Shown here: in pieces, positions 25,541 through 35,012 of the stretch | Position numbering within the stretch: the stretch's first letter is position 1 | Layout of the letters: the number at the start of each line of letters is the position of its first letter | Origin: Roseburia sp. CAG:303 | GTDB taxonomy: Bacteria > Bacillota > Clostridia > Lachnospirales > Lachnospiraceae | DNA: 54,369 bases | Assembly: GCA_000437755.1 (NCBI GenBank) | Contig: FR900143.1 | Span: 1-54,369, forward strand | Direction: 5' to 3' | Notes under the pieces: model-generated | What the model was told of the DNA's origin: nothing | Databases searched by the model: none | What the model saw: the letters and a program-made list of their open reading frames with translations, nothing else | Translations under genes and position numbers: made by a program

Positions 25541-26305
25541 TTACCCACAAATATTCACAATGGCTGCGGCTATTACCATACAGCCCTCACAAAGTACTAC
25601 AAAATATCCTGCCGTATCTCCCGTTATGCCGCCCAGTTCTTTTTTGCAGCGGTAATAATAATAAGCAAATACTCCTGCTGCCGTCAGGACGGTGACAGTC
25701 CCCGCGGGAACCGACTCATAAAGCATGCATACAACACTCAGAATAACCTGTATAAACAGGGAAACTCTGACTATTTTCTTCTGTGCATTGCTTGCAAACA
25801 GATAAAGCAGTCCGTCTTCTTTCGCAGCTGGAAAAGACACTACTGCAATTCCGCTTAATGCCCGCGACAGAACAAAACCGGCACATACAGTTTTTAAAAT
25901 ATCCATATCCCTGATTTCTGAAAATGCTCCCAGGTAAATCAGTCCGTATGCCGCCAGCATGATAACCGCAAATGCACCGATATGGGAATCTTTGAGTATT
26001 TCCAGTTTTTTTTCCCGCGGCTGGTAGGAATGAAACGCATCCATGGTGTCCATAAATCCATCCACATGAAAACCGCCGGTAATAAGTATCGGAATCACAC
26101 TCCCGATTGTTGTAAATGCAAGCATACCGATTCCCGCTTTTTCACAAAGCACCGCCCACAACCATAGGCAGATACCAATGACCGCCCCAATCCACGGAAA
26201 AAAGCACAGCATATATCTCATATCTTCCTCTTTCCACTCAAACTGCGGCATGGGGATTTTTGAATACATTGAAAATGATACAATCACTGATTTTATAATT
26301 CGCAT
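25541..26305 (-). CDS. cobS: Adenosylcobinamide-GDP ribazoletransferase (CobS)
   Basis: A membrane enzyme joining adenosylcobinamide-GDP to alpha-ribazole phosphate. The 254-residue product begins with FSMYSKIPMPQFEW, then FFPWIGAVIG, TGGFHVDGFMDTMDAF and KDSHIGAFAVI, and has about five hydrophobic helices. Four bases separate it from cobU. Confidence 0.96.
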   Translation of the reverse strand: MRIIKSVIVSFSMYSKIPMPQFEWKEEDMRYMLCFFPWIGAVIGICLWLWAVLCEKAGIGMLAFTTIGSVIPILITGGFHVDGFMDTMDAFHSYQPREKKLEILKDSHIGAFAVIMLAAYGLIYLGAFSEIRDMDILKTVCAGFVLSRALSGIAVVSFPAAKEDGLLYLFASNAQKKIVRVSLFIQVILSVVCMLYESVPAGTVTVLTAAGVFAYYYYRCKKELGGITGDTAGYFVVLCEGCMVIAAAIVNICG

Positions 26306-26309
26306 TTCT

Positions 26310-26849
26310 CTATCCTTCCTTCACAACAACCGGAATACCGACAACTACTTCCACTACCCTGTCCGCCTGCTCTGCCAGTTTCTCATTGATTCTGCCCATC
26401 GCCCTGATATATTTCACGGTTGATTCCTCATAGACAATTCCATCTTCAAAAACATTATTGGTCACAATTACCAGATGTTTTACCTGCCCTTTCAGCCTCG
26501 CTACACCGTGTAAAATCCGTTCTGCAACGATTTCCTCTGCCACCTGTTCTTCTCCCTGAAACATCTCATTTGCCGTCAGATTCGACATACATTCCAGCAA
26601 TGCACTGCTCTTTCCGGGATTTTCTATCCGGGAAACAGCATCTTCCAGCCGAGTCTGCTGCTCTATGGTAACAAAGCCTTTTTCTTTTCTCATTTCCCGG
26701 TGCCGCTCTACCTTTTTCCTGCCTTCTTCCCCATATACCTGCATGGTTGCAAGGTAATATCTGGAGAGTCCCTGCGACATTCTGACGATGCACTCTTCCG
26801 CATATGCAGATTTTCCGCTTCCGCTTCCCCCGCTAATCAAAATCATCAT
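26310..26849 (-). CDS. cobU: Adenosylcobinamide kinase/guanylyltransferase (CobU)
   Basis: Phosphorylates and guanylylates cobinamide. The 179-residue protein has Walker A SGGSGSGKSAYAE, the catalytic-His region KVERHREMR, LLECMSNLTANEMF and LVIVTNNVFEDGIV. Its start overlaps the 3' end of cobT by 17 bases. Confidence 0.95.
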   Translation of the reverse strand: MMILISGGSGSGKSAYAEECIVRMSQGLSRYYLATMQVYGEEGRKKVERHREMRKEKGFVTIEQQTRLEDAVSRIENPGKSSALLECMSNLTANEMFQGEEQVAEEIVAERILHGVARLKGQVKHLVIVTNNVFEDGIVYEESTVKYIRAMGRINEKLAEQADRVVEVVVGIPVVVKEG

Positions 26850-27945
26850 CCTGCTTATACCTTTCGTACTGTTCTACCTCGATATCCGAAAAACCGGTTT
26901 TTTCCCGGTAAACAGACATTGCCATATCCAGAAGTGCAAACATCATAACCGCACCGGTACCTTCACCAAGTGCCATATCCGCATCGATGACCGGATTCAT
27001 TTCAAGTGCTTTCATAAGCAGTACTACTGCCGGCTCTTTTCCTTTGTGGGATGGAATCAGATATTCCTTTACGCCTGGAAATAATCTCTCCGCCGTAAGT
27101 GCCGCCGCCATGCTGATAAATCCATCCAGCACAACCGGTATCCGGCAGACCGCACCGCCAATACACACACCTGCAAGTCCTGCAATGTCGAGACCTCCCA
27201 CGGTCCGTAATATCTCAAATGCACTTTTATGTCTCAGGCCGTATTTTTCTATGCTTTCCTGTATGACTTCTCTTTTTTTTCTTAATCCTTCATCGTTTAG
27301 TCCTGCACCTCTTCCTGTGACCATATCTGCCTCACAGCCTAACAGTGATGCCACGACTGCACTGCTGGTTGTGGTATTTCCAATTCCCATCTCGCCTGTT
27401 GCAATCATCTGATATCCGGCATCTTTACACTCTGCTGCCAATTCCATTCCCACGGCGATAGCCTTTACCACTTCTTCCTGCGTCATGGCCGGCTCTTTCC
27501 GGAAATTCCGTGTTCCACATCTTATTTTTTTATTCCTGACTCCGTCTGTTACTTCCCTGCTGTCAATGCCGATATCCACCGGAATCGTCACCGCCCCCAG
27601 GGCCTGTGCCATTTTACACACGGACGACTGTTTCTGTGCCATGGATTTTGCAACGGCAAGTGTGACTTCTTTTCCTGACTGGCTGATTCCTTCTTCCACA
27701 ATGCCATTATCGGCACACAGAATAAGGACTGCCTTTTTTCTTATGTCTATCTCATCTGTTCCGGTGATTGCTCCTATCCGGGCGGTCAGAGTTTCAAATC
27801 TGCCCATACCGTCAAGAGGTTTCGCAATGCTGTCCCAATTCTTTTTTACCTTTTTTTCTGCCGCCTTATCAAGCTCCGGAATCTGAATCTGCCATAATTC
27901 TTCTTCTGTATAATTATTCCAGACTGGCTTCTCTAAGCATTCCAT
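26833..27945 (-). CDS. cobT: Nicotinate-nucleotide-dimethylbenzimidazole phosphoribosyltransferase (CobT)
   Basis: Makes alpha-ribazole phosphate from a lower-ligand base and nicotinate mononucleotide. The 370-residue protein includes KPLDGMGRFE, ADNGIVEEGISQSGKEVT, GEMGIGNTTTSSA, VTGRGAGLNDEG and the catalytic Glu region LGEGTGAVMMFALLDMA. The lower ligand used cannot be told from the sequence, and no bza genes are in the window. It overlaps cobQ by 32 bases. Confidence 0.95.
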   Translation of the reverse strand: MECLEKPVWNNYTEEELWQIQIPELDKAAEKKVKKNWDSIAKPLDGMGRFETLTARIGAITGTDEIDIRKKAVLILCADNGIVEEGISQSGKEVTLAVAKSMAQKQSSVCKMAQALGAVTIPVDIGIDSREVTDGVRNKKIRCGTRNFRKEPAMTQEEVVKAIAVGMELAAECKDAGYQMIATGEMGIGNTTTSSAVVASLLGCEADMVTGRGAGLNDEGLRKKREVIQESIEKYGLRHKSAFEILRTVGGLDIAGLAGVCIGGAVCRIPVVLDGFISMAAALTAERLFPGVKEYLIPSHKGKEPAVVLLMKALEMNPVIDADMALGEGTGAVMMFALLDMAMSVYREKTGFSDIEVEQYERYKQDDDFD

Positions 27946-29389
27946 AGATTTCCTCCATATCCAGATACACCCTTAATGTATCTGCCAGTTTATCATACTG
28001 TTTTTCTTTAAATGTCCGGTAATCTTCCATCTCTCCGCCCTGCAGGGAAACACCTTTTTTCTCCGCAAGTGCATGGAGAATGACATCGGCCGTTTCTGCA
28101 TGATCAAACAGGCCATGAATATAAGAACCGTACACATTGCCTGCGGAAATTACATTTTCCGGCTGTTTTTCTTTCTTTTCTGACCATCCGGTCTTTCCCA
28201 TATGTATCTCATATCCGTCAAAACCACAGCCGGAAATCCCCTTCAGAATTCCGCTCACCTGTGCAATCTTTCCTTCCGTCTGACCCCTTTGTTTCTGCTT
28301 CTGCAACACGGTCACTACCGGCAGAAGTTCCATTCCTCTCATACTTCTGCCCTCTTCCACCTCGTCCGGGTCGGATATTTCATCGCCCAGCATCTGATAT
28401 CCTCCGCAGATACCAAATACCGGAATGTCCACGGCAAATTTTTTTACCGCTGCCTCAAGCCCGTTCTGCCGCATCCATTTTAAATCTCCCATCGTGTTTT
28501 TACTTCCCGGCAGAAAAATAATATCCGGATGATGCAGTTCGCTGATGGAAGTCACATACCGCACAGTCACTCCCGGCATCTGTTCAAATATATTAAAATC
28601 GGTAAAATTGGAAATTCTGGGATAACGAATAACCGCAATATCAATCAATCCTTCTTCTTTTTTGTCAAACCGTTCCGTCAGGCTGTCCTCGTCTTCCAGT
28701 GCCAGATTCATGTAGGGAACTACCCCTGCAACTTTTACATTTCCTTTTTCTTCCAGCATCTCTATGCCTGGGTCCAGAATGGATTTGTCTCCCCGGAATT
28801 TATTGATAATTAAGCCCTTTACCCGGGATTTCTCGTCTTCTTCCAGCAGCATTAAAGTACCAAGGAGCTGTGCGAATACTCCGCCTCTGTCGATATCTCC
28901 GACTAAAAGAACCGGTGCATCCACCATTTTTGCAAGTCCCATGTTTACAATATCGTTCTGCTTTAAATTAATTTCTGCCGGACTTCCCGCTCCTTCTATC
29001 ACTATGATATCCGCATAGTCTTCCAGTTCGCGGAAGGCTTTTTTTATCTCTGGTATCAGCTGTTTTTTATAGGCAAAATACTCTCTGGCAGGCATATTCC
29101 CAAGCACCTCGCCATTTACAATGACCTGTGAACCTGTATGGTTTGTAGGCTTCAGCAATATCGGATTCATGCATACCATGGGTTTTATTCCTGCCGCTTC
29201 CGCCTGCATAACCTGTGCCCGTCCCATTTCCAGACCGTCCTCTGTAATATAGGAATTTAATGCCATATTCTGCGATTTGAAAGGTGCAACCCGGTAGCCG
29301 TCCTGCCTGAATATTCTGCACAAACCGGCAGCCAGAAGGCTTTTTCCCGCGTTTGACATTGTTCCCTGTATCATAATTACTTTTGCCAT
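27914..29389 (-). CDS. cobQ: Cobyric acid synthase (CobQ/CbiP)
   Basis: Amidates the b, d, e and g side chains of adenosylcobyrinate diamide. The 491-residue protein opens MAKVIMIQGTMSNAGKSLL, then PFKSQNMALNSY, GSPAEINLKQNDIVNMG and GDIDRGGVFAQLLG. The C-terminal amidotransferase has FLPGSKNTMGD, FGICGGYQMLG with the nucleophile Cys, and SYIHGLFD. I use ATG 29389. A longer ORF would start in the preceding gene. It overlaps the ABC ATPase gene by 13 bases. Confidence 0.95.
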   Translation of the reverse strand: MAKVIMIQGTMSNAGKSLLAAGLCRIFRQDGYRVAPFKSQNMALNSYITEDGLEMGRAQVMQAEAAGIKPMVCMNPILLKPTNHTGSQVIVNGEVLGNMPAREYFAYKKQLIPEIKKAFRELEDYADIIVIEGAGSPAEINLKQNDIVNMGLAKMVDAPVLLVGDIDRGGVFAQLLGTLMLLEEDEKSRVKGLIINKFRGDKSILDPGIEMLEEKGNVKVAGVVPYMNLALEDEDSLTERFDKKEEGLIDIAVIRYPRISNFTDFNIFEQMPGVTVRYVTSISELHHPDIIFLPGSKNTMGDLKWMRQNGLEAAVKKFAVDIPVFGICGGYQMLGDEISDPDEVEEGRSMRGMELLPVVTVLQKQKQRGQTEGKIAQVSGILKGISGCGFDGYEIHMGKTGWSEKKEKQPENVISAGNVYGSYIHGLFDHAETADVILHALAEKKGVSLQGGEMEDYRTFKEKQYDKLADTLRVYLDMEEIYGMLREASLE

Positions 29390-30498
29390 ATATCTTCCCA
29401 GCCTTTCTCTATCTGTTTTCCGCATTGCCCTGCATAATCCAGCAGTTCCTGATTTGCCTGTTCATAAGTTCCGAAAGCTTTCCTGCAGCACACAACCTTT
29501 TTGCAGCTCTCTATCTTTTTTTTTGCATATTCTATCAATTCCTGTCCCGGCGGTTCAAAACTCACTGCCTCTATAACCTGTGCTGCCAGTGCTTTTGCCA
29601 CCGGATAATCCAAATCATTCGGATATATAATCCCCGTGAAAAATGGTATGCCCTGTCTCTGCAGTCTGCGGTATACTTTTCTTCCCTCTCCGCCTCCTGC
29701 AATCACAAAAACTTCTGCTTCCCCTTCGGGTGTGCCAAGCTCCATACTTCCATTTCCTTCTTCAAAGCATCCTGCTGTGACATGAAATAATTCTGTAATA
29801 TATCCCGGTGTAAAGACTTCCTCCGGTGTTCCAAACCGGTCCGCATATTTTCCGTCAATGCAAAGAATTTTGTCCGATATGCGCTGTGCCAAATCCAGCT
29901 CATGCAAGGACATGATTACGGTGAGTTTTTTCTTCCTCTTCATTTCCTGCAGAATAGAGAGAAATTCCAGTTTGTATTTTACATCCAGAAAAGAGGTCGG
30001 TTCATCCAGTATAATGATATCCGGTTCCTGACAGATTGCCCTTGCAAGCATCACCCGCTGCCGCTGTCCGTCACTGATTTTCGTAAAATCCCTGTCCCCT
30101 ATTTCCAGAATATGCACCTGTTCCATAGACTCTCTGACAATTGCTTCATCCGCTTTGGAAAGAATACCGAATTTTCCGGTATAGGGATATCTCCCGGTTG
30201 CAACTACATCTTCACAGGTCATCATCTCCGTGTGAAGTCTTTCCGTCAAAAGCACCGCCATGTTCCGGGATAATTCTTTTCCGGAAAAATATTCCAGTTT
30301 TTTTTCTCCTATCCATATGCTCCCGTTTATCACATCCAGCTGTCTGGCAATACTTTTCAAAATCGTTGATTTTCCTGCACCGTTCGGACCTATCAGTGTC
30401 AGAATTTCTCCCTGTTCCAGTCCAAATTCTATATTTTCAATCAGCGGCTGTCCATGATAACCGACACCCATTTTCTCTGTCCAAAAATAATACTTCAT
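29377..30498 (-). CDS. btuD: Corrinoid ABC transporter ATP-binding protein (BtuD-like) with extra C-terminal domain
   Basis: ATPase of a FecCDE/BtuCD-type importer. Residues 1-250 hold Walker A GPNGAGKSTIL, the signature ISDGQRQRVMLARA and Walker B IIILDEPTSFLD. Residues about 250-373 form an added domain (FVIAGGGEGRKVYRRL, YPNDLDYPVAKALAA, KKVVCCRKAFGTYEQAN) of unknown function, which I know from some clostridial and archaeal relatives. It overlaps the permease gene by four bases. Substrate inferred from operon and riboswitch. Confidence 0.9.
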   Translation of the reverse strand: MKYYFWTEKMGVGYHGQPLIENIEFGLEQGEILTLIGPNGAGKSTILKSIARQLDVINGSIWIGEKKLEYFSGKELSRNMAVLLTERLHTEMMTCEDVVATGRYPYTGKFGILSKADEAIVRESMEQVHILEIGDRDFTKISDGQRQRVMLARAICQEPDIIILDEPTSFLDVKYKLEFLSILQEMKRKKKLTVIMSLHELDLAQRISDKILCIDGKYADRFGTPEEVFTPGYITELFHVTAGCFEEGNGSMELGTPEGEAEVFVIAGGGEGRKVYRRLQRQGIPFFTGIIYPNDLDYPVAKALAAQVIEAVSFEPPGQELIEYAKKKIESCKKVVCCRKAFGTYEQANQELLDYAGQCGKQIEKGWEDIWQK

Positions 30499-31514
30499 CC
30501 TGTCATTTTCTCCTTATTCCGTCTGATCATTACCCACAGAACCACGGGTGCACCAAAAATTGCCGTTACTGTACTGATGCTTAATTCCGTAGGGGCAAAC
30601 ATGGTTCTTGCCAGCAGGTCGCACAACAGGCAGAATACACTGCCGCCCAGAAAACAGGCCGGAATCATCAGAATCGGCTTTGACGAACCAAGCAGGTTCT
30701 TTGTAAGATGTGGAACTGCAATACCTACAAAGGATACCGGTCCCGCAAATGCGACGATGCAGCCGGACAGAATACTTGATAAAATCACCAGCAAAGCACG
30801 CAGCAGCCGGATTTTTACTCCCATGTTTTTCGCATAGGCCTCTCCCGTCTGATAGGCACTCAGAGGTTTTGCCAGAAGAAACACTGCCAGAAATGTCACT
30901 CCGGTAACAAATGCCATAACCCTGACATTATCCCAGGTAATTCCGGAAAAACTGCCTCTGGACCAGTTATGAAGATTTACAATCTCGGCATCGCTTGCAA
31001 ATGTAATAATCAGTTCCGTTATGGCAGAACAGATATATCCAATCATGACACCGCTGACCACCAGCATGGACATATTATGTACTTTCGTTGACATCAGAAG
31101 AACAAATCCCATGGATATCATAGCTCCAAGAAATGCCGCAAATATCAGCATTCCAGAGCTTATTCTTATCATTTTTCCGGTAAGAAATACCATAACCACA
31201 GCCACTGTCATCTTTGCCCCGGAAGAAATTCCCAGCACAAAAGGACCTGCTATGGGATTGTGAAAAAATGTCTGCAGCAGATAGCCTGCCAGGGCTAGAC
31301 CGCCGCCGAGAATCATTGCCGCAAGTGTCCTGGGCATACGGATATCCCAGAGAATCCTTGCATTCTTCACTGTTTTTCCCTGCAAAGATGCAAAAATATC
31401 AGAAAGGGAAATTTCTACGGTTCCAATACAGATATTTAAAATCACAAACAGAATAACCCCCGCTGTCAGTAAAATAAATGACATGATGTATCTGATTCTT
31501 CTTTTTTGCTGCAT
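30495..31514 (-). CDS. btuC: Corrinoid ABC transporter permease (BtuC/FecCD family)
   Basis: A 339-residue FecCD permease with about ten hydrophobic helices. Family blocks are RMPRTLAAMILGGGLALAG preceded by WDI, HNPIAGPFVLGISSGA, GPVSFVGIAVPHLTKNLLG and RTMFAPTELSISTVTAIFGAPVVLWVM. It pairs with the adjacent ATPase and the binding protein ten bases upstream. Confidence 0.93.
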   Translation of the reverse strand: MQQKRRIRYIMSFILLTAGVILFVILNICIGTVEISLSDIFASLQGKTVKNARILWDIRMPRTLAAMILGGGLALAGYLLQTFFHNPIAGPFVLGISSGAKMTVAVVMVFLTGKMIRISSGMLIFAAFLGAMISMGFVLLMSTKVHNMSMLVVSGVMIGYICSAITELIITFASDAEIVNLHNWSRGSFSGITWDNVRVMAFVTGVTFLAVFLLAKPLSAYQTGEAYAKNMGVKIRLLRALLVILSSILSGCIVAFAGPVSFVGIAVPHLTKNLLGSSKPILMIPACFLGGSVFCLLCDLLARTMFAPTELSISTVTAIFGAPVVLWVMIRRNKEKMTG

Positions 31515-31524
31515 CTTATTCTCC

Positions 31525-32688
31525 TTATTTCAACCGGAAAAGATATCGCATATCCTCTTCTCCCGTAAGCATTTTATGCATATCATCTATCATATAGCCG
31601 ATGGACATGGACTGCTGATACATATCATTGGTCGTACAAAAGACATTTCCCTCCTGCACTGCCTTAAAGTCAGAAAGTACCGGACACTTGTCCAGCAAAT
31701 CGCTAACCGAACTTATTCCTCCGTCAATCGAACTGTTGTAAATGATATAATCGGCATCTTTTGCACCGGCATAAAATTCTTCGAGCTGCATATTTACCGT
31801 AGAACGTCCTGTTCCGGAGTCTTCCATATCTTCAAAAATATATCTGCCTCCCGCCAGTGCGATTGACTTTGCAATGTAATCCGAACTCTGTCTGACCTGC
31901 GCCAGTCCGTTCGATGTAATATAAAAAAATGCCACCGTTCTGTCTGTGGATTCATTCGCCTTTATCTGCTTTAATATCTCATCCTGTTCCCGGAACAATT
32001 CCTCCGCCCGGTCTTCTTTATCCGTCAAAGCTCCAAAGAATTTTACCCACTCTACCCTTCCAAGCGGATGTTCTTCGTAACTGGAATATTCTGTCATAAC
32101 CGGAATCCCAAAGCTCTCCAGCATCTCCATTACCTCCGGGGAATGTGTAATCATTCTGTTTTCAATTGCAAGGGAACAATTCTGCGATACGATTAATTCA
32201 TAATCCGGCTTATTATATTTGCCGGCATAGATTATCTTTCCATCCGCCATGGCCTCTTTTGCCTCTTCAATATACCAGTTCTCCTGCTTCTGCCCCGACA
32301 GCCGGATGCTGTCCAGTGCATCCAGCCTGCAGAACATATCCATCACCGCCGACGATACCAGATAAAGATTCTGTACAGGCTGTTTTAACACAATCACATC
32401 ATCCCCGGTATCTTCCGGTGGCTCTTTGCCCTCCGGCACAAGCAGCAGTTTCGTACCATCGCAAATCGTCAATAATTTATATCCGCCTTCATAATAATCA
32501 ACCGAAAAATTTTCTGCATACTGCAGTTCCATCGAACCTTCATAGGTAAGACTATCCCCAACTGCTGTTTTTCCTGAATTATCCTTATTTTCTGCAAAAT
32601 GGGAAGAAGGACCGCCACAGCCGGTAAGCCATGACAGTCCTGCCAGAAACAAACAGCAGGCAATCGCTATCTTTCTTCTTCCTGTCAT
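31525..32688 (-). CDS. btuF: Corrinoid ABC transporter substrate-binding lipoprotein (BtuF-like)
   Basis: A 387-residue lipoprotein with signal peptide and lipobox LTGC (Cys near residue 24). The mature part is a type III periplasmic-binding fold (VLKQPVQNLYLVSSAVMDMF, DALDSIRLSG, PDYELIVSQNCSLAIENRM, RYIFEDMEDSGTGRSTVNMQLEEF). Such proteins bind cobalamin, haem or siderophores. The B12 riboswitch context favours corrinoids. The sequence differs clearly from E. coli BtuF. Confidence 0.88.
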   Translation of the reverse strand: MTGRRKIAIACCLFLAGLSWLTGCGGPSSHFAENKDNSGKTAVGDSLTYEGSMELQYAENFSVDYYEGGYKLLTICDGTKLLLVPEGKEPPEDTGDDVIVLKQPVQNLYLVSSAVMDMFCRLDALDSIRLSGQKQENWYIEEAKEAMADGKIIYAGKYNKPDYELIVSQNCSLAIENRMITHSPEVMEMLESFGIPVMTEYSSYEEHPLGRVEWVKFFGALTDKEDRAEELFREQDEILKQIKANESTDRTVAFFYITSNGLAQVRQSSDYIAKSIALAGGRYIFEDMEDSGTGRSTVNMQLEEFYAGAKDADYIIYNSSIDGGISSVSDLLDKCPVLSDFKAVQEGNVFCTTNDMYQQSMSIGYMIDDMHKMLTGEEDMRYLFRLK

Positions 32689-32701
32689 TTTTTCCTCTTA
32701 C

Positions 32702-33556
32702 TTATTTCACTGTATCTGAATGAAATGTTATGGTATATTCAATTTCATGCGGTGTACTCATGGCTACGGTATCGCCAATAACGGTCAAAGGCTCATCAAA
32801 CGCAGTCACAGGTATCTGAAAGACGGAGTTGCCCTCTGTATTGACCGGCAGATATTTTTCTCCGTCCACTATCATATAGTCATAGTTCGGACTGCTCCAC
32901 TGAATATCCGCAGTCACTTTACCGCCCTGCACATTTATGGTAACAGGTGATTCTATGAATGCCCTTCCGCTTCCGCCTTCAAATGTAATATCCATGCTAT
33001 AAGTGCCGTCTTCCAGAGTCCCGGTTTCTTCCTTCTGCGGATTGGAAACCCTGACCTTATGGTCATACCATGTTCCTTTTGTTCCTATCAGTGCCAAATC
33101 AAATTCTTCATCAATCGCCGGAACCGGAATATCAAATCCATTTACAACTTCGCTTGTTCCATCGCTGAAGGTTACTGTGTCCTCTGTTGGCTGCAGCAGC
33201 TCTGCTCCCTCTTTCCGGGCATCTTCTGCAAGTCCGTAATAAAGATTTAATATTTTCTGGGATGCAAGTGAAATATGCATGGTCATTTTTCCGTCTTTTA
33301 CGGTTAATTTTCCTTTTCCGTCACATGCTTCACTTACATGGAACATACTGCTGTCCGTATCAAATTCCGCAGTATATATACCATCCTCCAGCTGCACTTT
33401 CTGTTCTTCTGTTTCCTTTGCTTCGGATACTTCTTTTGTTTCTCCCGAAACAGTGGTCGGAGTTTCCGTATTTGTACCGGTTGAACCGGTGCACCCTGCA
33501 AGCAGGGTGCATACAGCAACTATTGCACCGGTTGTTTTCATCCATCTTTTCTTCAT
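32702..33556 (-). CDS. Lipoprotein with two tandem beta-rich modules
   Basis: A 284-residue lipoprotein with lipobox LLAGC (Cys22) and a Thr/Glu-rich linker (about 23-55). Two repeats follow, each opening LEDGxY (LEDGIYTAEF and LEDGTYSMDI) and containing VkDGKmT/VqGGKvT-like strands, ending before TITFHSD. The layout resembles NEAT-type tetrapyrrole-binding domains only loosely. Located between cbiK and the binding protein, it may present a corrinoid, tetrapyrrole or cobalt at the cell surface. Function unproven. Confidence 0.75.
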   Translation of the reverse strand: MKKRWMKTTGAIVAVCTLLAGCTGSTGTNTETPTTVSGETKEVSEAKETEEQKVQLEDGIYTAEFDTDSSMFHVSEACDGKGKLTVKDGKMTMHISLASQKILNLYYGLAEDARKEGAELLQPTEDTVTFSDGTSEVVNGFDIPVPAIDEEFDLALIGTKGTWYDHKVRVSNPQKEETGTLEDGTYSMDITFEGGSGRAFIESPVTINVQGGKVTADIQWSSPNYDYMIVDGEKYLPVNTEGNSVFQIPVTAFDEPLTVIGDTVAMSTPHEIEYTITFHSDTVK

Positions 33557-33576
33557 GTCTGTTTATGCCTTTCCTG

Positions 33577-34800
33577 TTACTGCTGATTGATTGCATTTTC
33601 TGTATGTTTTACATAAATTTTCTGGATTCCTTCGATTTCGCCGAGACCTTTAATCTGTGTTGTTACACTGTCAAATTTTCCGGATGCCTTAAACATACTT
33701 AACCAGGAGTCTTCGTCATCTCCTGCCATATCGTTGTTTGCATGGTCTCCTGCTACTACCATCAGAGGACGGAGTACAATCTTCTTGTAACCGGCTTCTG
33801 AAGCTGCTTTAATAACTTCTTCGCATGCTGTTTCTTCCGGCTCACCTTCTACGGTTCCGATAAATACATTGTTATAGCCAAGCTCTTTCATCTGGGACTG
33901 CATCTGGCTGTAAGATATTTTTGCCGCATGGGAAGTACCATGTCCCATAAATACAAATGCTGTTCCATCTTCTTTTGCTGCATCCAGACTGTCATATCCT
34001 GCTTCGCTTACTGCTTCTTTTGTCAGAATTTCAGCTACTTCTTTTTTATCTTCATTGATAACTGCTGCATCACTTCCCACTTCACCAAGCAATGGTTCTG
34101 CAATCTTTACAGATTCAAACTTATCTTTATAATTTTCTACCACTTCCATCAGTTCGTCATATTCTGCACCATGCATCAGATGAGTCGGCTGGATAACCAG
34201 ATTCTTTACACCGTTGGAAACAGAACGTTCCAGTGCCTGCGCTACATTGTCAATTTTTTCTCCGTCACGTGCCTGAACATGATTAATAATTATCTGTGCA
34301 GTAAATGCTCTTCTTACAGACCATTCCGGATATGCTGTTTGCAATGCATCTTCAATTCCCTTAATATCAGCCACACGGCTGTCATTGAAAGAAGTTCCGA
34401 AGCTGACTACAAGAATTTCATTCTCGCCGATTTCATCCTGATTACGGGCATCATCCTTAGACGCATCCCCAGTATCTCTTCCAAAGTAATCCGGGTCCGC
34501 ATTTTCACCTTCTACCAGTTCTTTCTGTGCGTCAGTCAGTTTATCCCATGCAGCCTTTGCATCGCTGCACTGTTTATCTGTATTGTCATTTCTTTCCTGT
34601 ACATAGATTGCATCAATTAAATCGGCCACTTCATCTGCTTTTTCCTGGTCCACACTCACGGCATCATCTTTTTTGCTTTCTGCCTGCTTTGCTGTGGTTG
34701 TTTCTTTTGACGTATCATCTGTGCTTTTTCCACATCCGGTCAGGCAGATACTTCCCATCAATGCTGCTGTCATTACTAATGCTACTGTTTTCTTTCTCAT
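33577..34800 (-). CDS. cbiK: Surface-anchored sirohydrochlorin cobaltochelatase (CbiK lipoprotein)
   Basis: CbiK inserts Co2+ into sirohydrochlorin. The 407-residue form from ATG 34800 (GAGGACAAA before it) has a signal peptide and lipobox LTGC, then an acidic linker of about 110 residues containing a small helical repeat-like segment. The chelatase follows: LVVSFGTSFNDSR, HLMHGAEYDEL, FVFMGHGTSHAAKISYSQM and LRPLMVVAGDHANNDM, with the expected metal-ligand histidines. Export is unexpected because the rest of the pathway is cytoplasmic. The in-frame extension to 34896 would mask the signal peptide and is rejected. Confidence 0.9.
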   Translation of the reverse strand: MRKKTVALVMTAALMGSICLTGCGKSTDDTSKETTTAKQAESKKDDAVSVDQEKADEVADLIDAIYVQERNDNTDKQCSDAKAAWDKLTDAQKELVEGENADPDYFGRDTGDASKDDARNQDEIGENEILVVSFGTSFNDSRVADIKGIEDALQTAYPEWSVRRAFTAQIIINHVQARDGEKIDNVAQALERSVSNGVKNLVIQPTHLMHGAEYDELMEVVENYKDKFESVKIAEPLLGEVGSDAAVINEDKKEVAEILTKEAVSEAGYDSLDAAKEDGTAFVFMGHGTSHAAKISYSQMQSQMKELGYNNVFIGTVEGEPEETACEEVIKAASEAGYKKIVLRPLMVVAGDHANNDMAGDDEDSWLSMFKASGKFDSVTTQIKGLGEIEGIQKIYVKHTENAINQQ

Positions 34801-35012
34801 TTTGTCCTCGTTTCTGCAGTTCTCCTGCTGTTTATTATTGCAAAATATGTATCTGCTGCAAAAACGACAGTTACACAAAGAGAAAATATACTTCACGCAT
34901 TTTCTGCATACAAAAGAAAAACCCTCTTCTACAATTTAAAAAAAGATAGAATAAGGACCTGCACACATAATAAACGTACAACCTTTTTACTCGTGGTCTG
35001 AAACAATCGTTT

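Noticed and set aside
34801..34896. 32-codon cysteine-rich extension of CbiK
   Set aside because: It would bury the signal peptide and lipobox. GAGGACAAA supports ATG 34800.
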